A DNA stretch of 64,000 bases. It comes from Craspedostauros australis. Its lineage: Eukaryota > Bacillariophyta > Bacillariophyceae > Mastogloiales > Achnanthaceae. The DNA is taken from NCBI GenBank assembly GCA_026770025.1, contig JAMXDE010000029.1:248001-312000 (forward strand), written 5' to 3'. Shown here in pieces: positions 32,829-41,701 of this stretch (its first letter is position 1; each line of letters starts with the position of its first letter). The translations under genes and the position numbers were made by a program. The notes below the pieces were generated by a model. That model was not told the DNA's origin. It saw nothing but the letters and a program-made list of their open reading frames with translations, and made no database searches.

Positions 32829-33986
32829 CTACAACCTCCTCTGACCGTCGTACCAGTGCGGAGGTCTGCTGCTCGTCGTGGGCGATGAGCACTCCTCATC
32901 CGCCTTCGGCCGTCGTGGTGGTGGCGACCATGGCACTGACCCAGGCGCTCCGAGAGGCCCAGATGCATAATGAGGTAAAGGCGCGACTGCGGACACAGCA
33001 GCGGCGTGACGTGCCCAAGCTTCGGCTTCGGCGGCGGCGACGGCAGCAGCTCTCGATCCAGGTGCACCCATGAGGCTCCCTGTGATGGCTGCGGATGCCG
33101 CTGCCGCTGATGTTGCTGGATGCTGAAGAGAGGTTGGGTAGAACATCGAAGGGTAGACAGACCGTGTAATCCGCGGATCTTCAATGGGTGCTAGACTTGG
33201 TACCATCACCAGGACCTACCGTTCGAGGAGAGAGAGAACAGCGCAGAGAAGTGTGCGAGCAAGCGAATGGGAGTTGCAGAGAAACGCATCATCGGTGTTT
33301 CGTATGCAGCGTTAGCTTGGTATCCATCAGAAGGAAGAGATCGCAGCATGCGTGCGAACATGGTACGGATAGTCATCACAGTCGTACGAGCACGAGCACG
33401 AGGACGTATGTGTGTGTATGTATGTGGGTGTGCACATGCCTGTCGTTACCTGTACGAGTGATGGTGACAGACGCGCCTTGATCGGATGTTGCCAAACGCT
33501 GCAAACACATGCCAGGAAACAAGGCCATCATGATGACATGATGTGTGCGCAAGCACTGGTACGTACGTTGTTGTCTCTGGTCACTCCGACAGGCCCCAGC
33601 GCAGCAGGACCTGCTCGCCGTATCTTCTCCATCGCTTCCTTGAGCTCCTTGTTCTCTCTGTACAGCCTCTTCATGACGACGAGTCCCTGCGAGATGAGGT
33701 CCAGCCTCGTGATTCCCGGTGGCTGTTCGGCCTCGCTGCTGCGCTTGCCTTTCCGCTTGCGGTCCCCCTCAGAGAGGCCCGGTTCGATCTCCGTCAGGAA
33801 CGATCCAAGTTCTTCAAATGCCGTCGACAGATCACTTCTCCGCTGTTTTTCACGTTTCCGCTTCCTTTCGGAACGATGCCTGTCGCCACCTTCCTTGTTC
33901 GTGTGGTCTTCATCCTTGTCATCAGACGGATCCATGGTTGTGACAGCGCGTCTCGTTGTCGTTGTTCCGTCTTGTGCTGCTACCAT
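32829..33986 (-). CDS. bHLH transcription factor
   Basis: Two exons, 33986-33567 and 33215-32829, with a 351-nt phase-0 intron (AAC|GTACGT...CGGTAG|GTC; pyrimidine-rich before the acceptor), giving 268 residues. Residues about 40-128 form a basic helix-loop-helix domain: basic region RKRKREKQRRSDL with the ExxRR pattern (Glu contacts the CAN half of an E-box), helix 1 LSTAFEELGSFL, a long loop rich in Lys/Arg/Glu, and helix 2 ITRLDLISQGLVVMKRLYRE, running into ENKELKEAMEKIR like a short zipper. The C-terminal exon is Ala/Pro-rich (TSAAAASAAITG) and probably a regulatory segment. It should dimerise and bind E-box DNA in the nucleus; targets are unknown. A second ATG at 33935 has the better Kozak context (ACCATGG) and may be the real start; the domain is unaffected. 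The acceptor site is the less certain splice end. Confidence 0.82.
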
Positions 33987-35035
33987 CCAATCCTCTGGTC
34001 TTCTCACTCAAGCTTTGGTGTGTTGCGTTGCGTTGCGTTACAAGGTCTGATGATGTGATGTGCTGGATTGTGCTCCGGTTGCTGGTTGTTGCTCGTTGCT
34101 TTCAATGGTCTCCGCTTTCGTGGGTGTGCAAGTTGTGCGGGGCGGGGCAAGATGTGTCTCCGATCACCTGTTTGCTTGGTTTGTGATCGTCACCGTCAGA
34201 GAGCGGAGTTGTTTCTGATTCTTCGTGCGGATGCGCGCGCACGCAGAGTGCTGTCTGATTGTACCTCTGTGTACTTGTGTGTCGATCACACAAGGTTGCA
34301 CGTGGTCGGTACCACACATCGTCGCTTGGACCGGTAGGCCTTGGAGGTGCAGGGATGGGAAGAACCTGACCGGAACACCTTGGGCAGTGCGGTTTTTCAA
34401 CCTTCCATCTTCGCGGGCGATTCTGCTTGGCGTGTTGTGCCCACCGAAATGAAGTGACACGCGCCGCACGTGGAAGCGGAACGACTTGTTTGTACCCACG
34501 ACAGCGCTGCTTCCGCTATTCGACTGAATTGACATTGTCATCACCGCGCGTTCTATCCGCATTCTGTGTCTCAGGCACGTGTCTCTATGTGGTTTTTCGT
34601 CCATCCGATGGGGTATTTATGCTTTTCTCGAGTGGAGGTACTTAACATTGGGCAACAAGATTCGCAGACACATGCTCCGATCAAAGCCTGGACGCATGTC
34701 GTGGAACAGGACAGTAGTATGAAGGCGCGTGCCCCGAGGGCAGTTCCATGTCGCGCAAGGAGAGCTCTGAGTTCCCAAACGCTGCGCAGTGGGACCAACA
34801 GTACCACCGACACAGGCAGAGCAACTGTTCTTGCGGACAACGCACGGGCCCGCCCACACAACGACGCGAAGGCACAAAGAGGAAGAACATTTCCGTTGCA
34901 GGTCACACTTGCGGCTCGTGCGTACTTGCGCAGTGACGGTGTCACTATTGATGAAGGTAACGGAACAGCCTCGCACCTTCACCTGTTCTTCGATCAGGAG
35001 TGGGTCTGGACGATACTGCTCTGTTCTCTCCACAC

Positions 35036-35059
35036 AGAGAGAGAGAGAGAGAGAGAGAA
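35036..35059 (+). repeat. AG dinucleotide microsatellite
   Basis: About 12 uninterrupted AG units in the bHLH-HAD spacer. Confidence 0.9.
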
Positions 35060-37260
35060 TGCGCGCTCGTGGCTTGTGCTTGCCCCCATGCTCCTGCACA
35101 CGGGCTTGTGCATTGCTTCCGCCACAACATGATGACTCCAAACTCGCATCATACTCGTACCACACCACAGCTCGCGATGGCGCCAATGATTCATTGAGCA
35201 ACATCTTCGGCACAGAGAGTTCGGATGATCACGATGTCACGATAAAATTCTCTCTTCATGATTCTCGTTCTCGTAGCCGTTAAGTGATGTTCCTTTTCGT
35301 TGTTTGATGTCGCTGCAAGACAACTCTTGTCTGGGCAGCAACCCCAAGCAGTCCTACCATGTCATTATGGGGGTACCAGTGAGGCCCACAGCCACAAGCA
35401 CTCTTTTCTTTGCCACGAATCGGGGAGTGAAGCTTGCAGTTCTCTCCTGAAGGTCAGAAGAGTGTGTACAGAGATCCATGTTTGCTTGTTTGTTTGCTTT
35501 TGGCGTCGTCAAAGGTGTCATGTAGAGCAGAGTATGGCACTCTGCCTAATGTCACAAGAGAACCGAAGGGTTGCGCTCGTCACTTGAATGGTTGAATGCT
35601 CCATCCCATCCAATACTCGCACAACCTGACACAAGGTCTCCGATGGAGCACGCGTGGTGCTCACCGCATTGCGCAAGCCAACGCACGTATGGAAATGAGG
35701 CGTCATCTGCCAACGCTCGCTCTGCGGGAGCGCGATGAGTCTGGAATGTACAGGAATTTTGGAAGGAGCTTTTGGCGATGGCTGTGGTGCACAACCAGAG
35801 ACCGGCACGTGCCTGTCGACGCCAATGGCGAAAGATGAAGAAACACTTACACGAGTCAATCCATCTCTGGGCTGACAAGTGCCCGAGGAACACATGACAG
35901 TGAGGACTGGTGCGACTCTCGTACAAAGCAACGGGGCAGCAGTTTTTATCCCTGAGCCGAAGGATGAGACTCCAACCACCTTCGCCGTCAGGTACGGCTT
36001 CATAAACGCATTCTGATCGGTGTTGGTGGTGTGATGTGGCAGCATGCGAAGTGACCGTTGTTTACCAGCACAAAGTGCATCGCGGAGATTCGTTGCGGAG
36101 CGTCGCGCGGGATTCATGCCTTGGCTCTACCTCTGCCTCCACATCTGCCACACACACCCACACTCCTCTCCATACCACCTTTTGCAGAAGTTTCTGAACT
36201 TTCGCCCCTGGGGCTGAGATGTTGAGCATCTCTACCTTCTTGATCTACCCAAAGGAGCATGACGTCGCTGTGTTTGGTCGGCATAATAGCATAAAACGTG
36301 AAGCGGGATCAACTAAAGGGGGAGCAGACCGGAGCGCAGATCCTGAGATGTGGAGACAAGACGGATTGGGGCATGATAGCGATGTCAGTGAAGATCCCAG
36401 AGCAGAACAGAGGAGCCAACGCCAAGAACAACGAACCGAGTAAAGCACGTTGCCCATCAGAGAATGCATCTGCGGATGCAGGCATCCACACCACGAAGAT
36501 TGGCTCAAAAATTTAAGCATAAGCTCTCACCAATTGGCATTGCTGCCAAAGTCAAGGAAAAAAGTTGTTTCGTCACTGCCAATCATTGTGGTGGGTGCAT
36601 TTTGGATGCAATTCTCGCCGAACCAATCACGAAGTTCAATGTGACACAAGCGCACCTGCAAGCATCCGCCCACCCTCGTTCCAACATGTGCAGGGCACAG
36701 TACCAGTGGAGATGATCGCAGTATGACCCACTATCCCTTCGCATTCATGCACGTACCCCATGAACCAACCCAAGTTGCGGTTCCACCAATACGGGGTGTT
36801 CTTGGCTTCCAGCTTCGTTCTGCCATGGTCTCTTGTCGGCGTATGGCATCAGTCGCAAGTACTTGCCAGGCTGGTATCAACCCTCGTTCATCGTGCTGGT
36901 TGCGTTTTTCCTCGTTCGTTAAGATGCAAGGAGGCGCACCATCGTGGTGTTTCGGCCTGTGCTTGCTTGTGCTTGTTGTTGCGGAGTGTGTGTGGTTGCC
37001 GAGTGCGCACGTTTGTGGTTGTGGGAGTTGTTTGTGCGTGTTCATCTTCATCTGTGGAGTCCGACATGGAAATCCACCATGAGACACTTGGGTTATGAGT
37101 CCTCTGCATTGTCTTGGTGTTGGTCGTGCCAATCAAAGATCGCCACACCCAACTTCGCCCCGCCAAAACGAGAATCAACATGTTGGATTCTCTCTCGCTC
37201 TGCATCCGCCTTGTTGTGATGTGCGTGGTCAGGTCGCACACCATCGCACCGGACATGCGA

Positions 37261-37320
37261 CCCACCATACCTGCGACCCATCATACCTGCGACCCATCAT
37301 ACCTGCGACCCATCATACCC
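37261..37320 (+). repeat. 16-bp tandem repeat upstream of the HAD gene
   Basis: Nearly four copies of the unit CCCATCATACCTGCGA; the first has one substitution and the last is partial. It ends about 120 bases before the HAD start codon, so it lies in the promoter or leader. Confidence 0.88.
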
Positions 37321-37438
37321 ACTACCTACATCATACTCTTGAGCACAACAGCGAAATCAGCAAAGACCTGAAGGCGGCAACCACAAACATCCGAATACAA
37401 CATCATCGAACAGCGCCGAGTTGACTGCAACAGCAAAG

Positions 37439-38188
37439 ATGACGCCATCCGCACCATACAAGACCCTGCTGCTGGACATGGACGGGGTCCTCGCAGAGGT
37501 GTCCAAGTCGTACCGCGCCGCCATCATCTCCACGTGCCACAAGTACGGCGCGACGTCCATCAACGACGACGTCGTGGGCGACTGGAAGGCCAAGGGCGGA
37601 TCCAACAACGACTGGAAGCTGTCGCTGGACCTCATCAACAGCGATCCGAATGGCGCGAAGGATCTGACCCTGCAGCAGGTGACGGACACGTTCGAGGAGT
37701 TCTACCAAGGCAAGGACGGCCAGCCGGGCCTGTGCGATCTGGAGTCGCTGATCCCGACGAAGGCCACGTTGGACGAGCTGCGGAAACGATCGAACGGGGT
37801 GGGCATCGTGACGGGCAGGCCGAAGAAGGATTGCGACAAGTTCCTGAAGCAGAACGATCTGGAGAAGTACGTCGATTGCTGCGTGTGCATGGAGGATGGA
37901 CCGCCCAAGCCCGATGCGTTCCCCGTCAGGCGGGCCTGCGAGCTGCTCAAGATCGAGCCGTCGGCGTCCGTCATTCTTGTGGGAGACACGCCCGATGATA
38001 TCCGGGCGGCCGTCGCGGCTGGTTGCAAGGGGGTTGGCGTTGCCACGCCCGAGGCGGTCGAGGCGGCCGCGGCCAAGGGCGAGGCATACGACTCCACGAA
38101 GCTGTGCGTGGCCATGAAGGAATGCGGTGCCGATGTCATCCTGGAACCCGGGTTTGTGAAGCTCGTCGACATGTTCCCAGCCAACTGA
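37439..38188 (+). CDS. HAD-superfamily phosphatase (subfamily IA)
   Basis: Single-exon protein of 249 residues. All four HAD motifs are present: I LLLDMDGVLAEV (nucleophile Asp and acid/base Asp), II VGIVTGRP (Thr), III the Lys in PPKPDAFPV, and IV GDTPDD (Mg-binding Asp pair). A helical cap of about 90 residues between motifs I and II places it in subfamily IA with phosphoglycolate-phosphatase-like enzymes; it resembles the HAD group sometimes found beside histidine-biosynthesis genes. Expected reaction: Mg-dependent hydrolysis of a small phosphate ester; the substrate cannot be read from sequence. The start is the ATG at 37439; an in-frame TTG six codons earlier is not credible in a eukaryote. 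There is no clear targeting peptide, so it is probably cytosolic. High G/C at third positions suggests strong expression. Confidence 0.9.
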   Translation: MTPSAPYKTLLLDMDGVLAEVSKSYRAAIISTCHKYGATSINDDVVGDWKAKGGSNNDWKLSLDLINSDPNGAKDLTLQQVTDTFEEFYQGKDGQPGLCDLESLIPTKATLDELRKRSNGVGIVTGRPKKDCDKFLKQNDLEKYVDCCVCMEDGPPKPDAFPVRRACELLKIEPSASVILVGDTPDDIRAAVAAGCKGVGVATPEAVEAAAAKGEAYDSTKLCVAMKECGADVILEPGFVKLVDMFPAN

Positions 38189-38814
38189 GATGGTCGTTGG
38201 AGTGCATACGTACGAGGCGCATGGCATCAATAGAGGAAGCACAACGCCATTACAATTCACTCTGCGATTTTCTATCATGCGATGCTTCCTCCATGACACT
38301 CCGAGTTCGCACATGGGTAATACTTAGAACACCCGGTCGCTTACTTTATTACGTTCTTGTTCAGCATAGAAGCATGTGGAAGTGGTCTGAGACACAATCA
38401 TGTGTCAGAGTCGTCAACGTGATACGAGCTACAACCCATATTTGCAAGAGTACGTTGTGCGCTGTTGGTTCTTGCACAATACTGCACTCGTCGGATGATG
38501 ATGCCCATCGCAACTCCGCACAAGAACACGATGAACACAGTCACCGTAGAAGTCCCGCGTCGTTGTTGAATCATGGACACAAAACAATAGTCGCACAACA
38601 CGGAACAAGAACACCGATAGCGTGACTGACTGTGGTGGCAGTAGTTCGCGCACGACCACATGCCTCTTGTGCTCCATGTGATGAACGAAGCCAAGGATTT
38701 CGGAACACCCTCCAACCAACGGCACAAAGCACATCGCACACATCAATATAGGGCTTTACTCTACTCTACTCCACTCCACTCTATTATCCTTCACTCGTTG
38801 TTACATAACATTCA
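38189..38814. other. Spacer with pentamer repeat before the channel gene
   Basis: 626 bases between two plus-strand genes. A TACTC-type repeat (38756-38783) ends 31 bases before the channel start, in its leader. No gene is supported. Confidence 0.45.
38756..38783 (+). repeat. TACTC/CACTC pentamer repeat in a 5' leader
   Basis: Five to six pentamers, first CTACT then CCACT, just upstream of the potassium-channel ATG. Same unit as at 32537. Confidence 0.85.
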
Positions 38815-40779
38815 ATGATGCGAAGGAACCTGACGCTGGACATCCCGGCGATCCCCGAAGGCCAAGGACCCGGCAGCGACTTCGGCTTCGGCGAGAGCTA
38901 CACAGGTGCCGCAGACGACCATGACAGCCAGGCGACGTCGACGGTCAACGGCGTGCCTCCCACGCCGCAGCGAACGCAGTCCGTGTTCGTGCGTTCGCGA
39001 CCGGAAGTCGGCGCCATGTCCAGCTGGGACAGAACCAAGATTCAGATGAGGGCCGTCATGAACAACTTCGTCTGCTGCAGGGACACCTCCAAGAAGGTCC
39101 GCGTGCGCAGCAACAGCATCGTGGACGCGAAGTCGCCCATATCGCAGCGTCTGCAAGAAGCCATGGAGCAGGGAGTCAGAGCCGACCTCAGCAGCCGGTT
39201 CGATAGCAAGCGTAAAGCGTACAGTTCGGGCGGAGATGACAACAGCGGTGACAACGATGACAACGATGAAGGCCGGGATGATCGCGACGACGACGATGAC
39301 GACGAAGACGATGACAGCGCCCTGGACGATGCGCCGCCAGTTCAATTCCGTCTGGAGGCAACCAGCCATGGTCCTAGGGTGGGTTTCTTCCAATCGATGA
39401 CATCATGCTGCAGCGGGAACCTCACAGCGAGCGGAGCCCTGTCGATCGGGGAGAATCCAAACCAACGCCTTGCCATCTACCTGCACTGGGTCTTCCGTGT
39501 CAATTTCATCTTCCTCTTCGTGGTCATGTGCACGTGCTTCTTCTTCCTGGTCACCATCTTCGCGGGATTCATCATCTGGGCGGGTCGCATGGACGAGGAA
39601 TGCGTCCTCGTCGGCGGCAACAACATCGGCCACACGGGTAACGAATTTGCGGATGCCTTCGGTCTCAGCTGGACCACCTTCTCGACGGTGGGATACGGCA
39701 GCACCTACCCGTCGCTGGGGAATGAGAATGACAACCCCTCGCACTGCCTCTTCATCACGATCGTCTGCTCCCTCGAATCTTTCCTGGGTGTGCTCTATTC
39801 AGGATTCTGCGGTGCCATCCTCTTTGGCAAGGTGCTGCGCATTCAAAGCCACGCGCAGGTCTTGTTTTCGGATCCCATCGTCATTCGCTACGGCTCCGGT
39901 GTCATGCACGGCAACACCAAGGTGAATGCGCAGAGCGACGAAGATTCCAAGCTGGAGAATGGCAGCGCCGAGAGCGGGGCGTCAGGAGAAGATGACACCA
40001 ACCAACAGCTCCTGTGCCCCGTGCTGGAGTTCCGCGTCGTCAATCGGCTGTACGGTGAGGTGGGCGGCGAGATCATGGACGCCACGCTCAACGTCGTCGC
40101 CAACGTCGATGCCAACGACACCGACCCCAGATTCCGCAAGGCGGTGGAATCGGGCCAATTGCTCCCCTTCAACTCGCGCAGTCACAGCGCACCGGGATCG
40201 ATCATAGACACGTCCAGCGACTACAGCGACTCCAACAGGACGTGGTCGTACAGCGAGGGCGCCGCACCGTCGATGTTCATCAACCGCCTTGGCGCGCTGG
40301 GTGCCCGATTCTCGCACCGACGCGACCATCACTCCATCATCGAGGATCCTTCGTCGCGCTTCGTCAGCAAGCGCCTCTTCTCCAAGATGATGATCGAGGC
40401 CAGCGATCATCCATTCTTCAAACGCGTCTGGCTGGCGCGTCACACCCTCAACGACTCGTCTCCCATCCTCAAACCCAAGATCCGCCGCATGATCCGTCGT
40501 AACCAGGGATTCTGGCCCAACCAGCTCAACTCCCACGACGCCGTGCGCGACGCCCTGCAGTTCAATCAGATCCTCGTCTCCCTCAACGGCGTCTCCAACG
40601 TCAGCGCCTCCGACGTCTACGCGCAGAAGATCTACGACTTCGTCGACATCAATATCGGCTACCAATTCGTCAACATCCTTTATCGCGATCCCGACGGCAG
40701 TCTCAAGGTCGACACGGATCTCATCAACGACGTGCGAGAGCAGGATGGAGGTGGTGGAGAGCCGCTGTTGTCGGATTGA
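38815..40779 (+). CDS. Inward-rectifier-type (Kir) potassium channel
   Basis: Single-exon protein of 654 residues. Two transmembrane helices (about 228-256, HWVFRVNFIFLFVVMCTC; and 311-338, LFITIVCSLESFLGVLYSG) flank a pore with potassium filter TVGYG (291-295, in SWTTFSTVGYGSTYP). After helix 2 the pattern KVLRIQSHAQVLFSDPIVI parallels the Kir signature (K..RPKKRAETL.FS), and LEFRVVNRLYGEVGGEIMDA matches the Kir cytoplasmic domain (FRVGNLR). Four subunits would form a plasma- or endo-membrane K+ channel. Unusual points: a cytoplasmic N-terminus of about 225 residues with an acidic run (about 154-168, mostly Asp), and a long C-terminus with a Ser-rich insert (SAPGSIIDTSSDYSDSNRTW). Animal Kir channels are usually 360-500 residues. 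ATG at 38815 is followed by a second ATG; either could be used. Confidence 0.9.
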   Translation: MMRRNLTLDIPAIPEGQGPGSDFGFGESYTGAADDHDSQATSTVNGVPPTPQRTQSVFVRSRPEVGAMSSWDRTKIQMRAVMNNFVCCRDTSKKVRVRSNSIVDAKSPISQRLQEAMEQGVRADLSSRFDSKRKAYSSGGDDNSGDNDDNDEGRDDRDDDDDDEDDDSALDDAPPVQFRLEATSHGPRVGFFQSMTSCCSGNLTASGALSIGENPNQRLAIYLHWVFRVNFIFLFVVMCTCFFFLVTIFAGFIIWAGRMDEECVLVGGNNIGHTGNEFADAFGLSWTTFSTVGYGSTYPSLGNENDNPSHCLFITIVCSLESFLGVLYSGFCGAILFGKVLRIQSHAQVLFSDPIVIRYGSGVMHGNTKVNAQSDEDSKLENGSAESGASGEDDTNQQLLCPVLEFRVVNRLYGEVGGEIMDATLNVVANVDANDTDPRFRKAVESGQLLPFNSRSHSAPGSIIDTSSDYSDSNRTWSYSEGAAPSMFINRLGALGARFSHRRDHHSIIEDPSSRFVSKRLFSKMMIEASDHPFFKRVWLARHTLNDSSPILKPKIRRMIRRNQGFWPNQLNSHDAVRDALQFNQILVSLNGVSNVSASDVYAQKIYDFVDINIGYQFVNILYRDPDGSLKVDTDLINDVREQDGGGGEPLLSD

Positions 40780-41701
40780 ATTTGTGCATTGCATCGGTAC
40801 GTTGGTACCAGTAGAGTCAGCGTGGTGCACCCGCACTATAGAGTATGAGTTATTGATGTTCTGATTGTTGTCCTGCCACTGCCGCTCTGGCTTTGACTTC
40901 GAGTGCAGAGCAATGCTTGGGTCCACTTTGTAGATTTTGGTCTAAAACTTCATGGTCTAGACTAATCAAGATGGTGGTACCATTAGCATTCTTAGATATA
41001 CCACACATATTGTATATCATGTCTCTTCGTGAGTGTTGATGTCGCTGACTGGCTGGCGCTTTATATAACATTAATGTATGAATGTTTGATATCCCGCAGG
41101 GCGATCGCTCATCCCACCTCTTCTCACGATACTCACACCAGTGTTCCTGTTGACTCTCGCGTTTCGCTGTCGCCAAACAAGACGATCGTTGCTTTCGCTC
41201 GTGGTTGTTTCGTTGCGGCAGCTTCTCTCCTGATTCTCTCGTGAGGAGCGCATCAATCATCATGATCGATCATGTGAGCAATCATGTTCATCACCACGGA
41301 CATCATCAGATTCACGTGGTGAACTGCGACGATCACGTGCTGTCAAGTGCGCAAACACATTCCCAGTCAACCCTGAGGACAACCATCTGCAACAAAAGGC
41401 ACGAAGAAACTTCCAAAGAAACCCGACAAGAGTGTATTGCCCACCATCATACTACCGCTCTGCGACGAGATTACTACACTTCATACTTCCTTTCCCAACC
41501 CTTCGTTCCATTCGTTCCATTCCTTCATTCGTTTGCAAGTGCCAATCATAGCATCATAGCATCGACCAATACCAATACCGGCATCAGCATCGGCATCGCG
41601 TGAAGATCACAATAGTCTGCACTTCTACTTCTACTTGCAATTGAACCAAGAAGACGCTCGTCACATTCGGCATTCCTTCGAAGCAGAACAGCGAAGAAAT
41701 C
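40780..41701. other. Spacer upstream of the first C2-like gene
   Basis: 922 bases with CATTCGTTC and ACCAAT/CAGCATCGG short tandem repeats (about 41.50-41.60 kb), probably leader sequence of the next gene. No gene is supported. Confidence 0.4.

Larger units (their letters stand above)
33987..37438. other. 3.4-kb spacer between divergent genes
   Basis: It holds the promoters of the bHLH gene (minus) and the HAD gene (plus), a GA microsatellite and a 16-bp tandem repeat. Several open frames of 120-200 codons occur (for example 34566-35132 and 35518-36117). They have atypical composition, start at doubtful codons and show no domain, so I do not call them. Confidence 0.35.

Noticed and set aside
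34566-35132. 188-codon frame in the bHLH-HAD spacer
   Set aside because: It crosses a GA microsatellite (RERERER) and has no domain.
35518-36117. 199-codon minus-strand frame
   Set aside because: It begins with a true ATG, but codon use and composition look random and no domain was found; kept as spacer.
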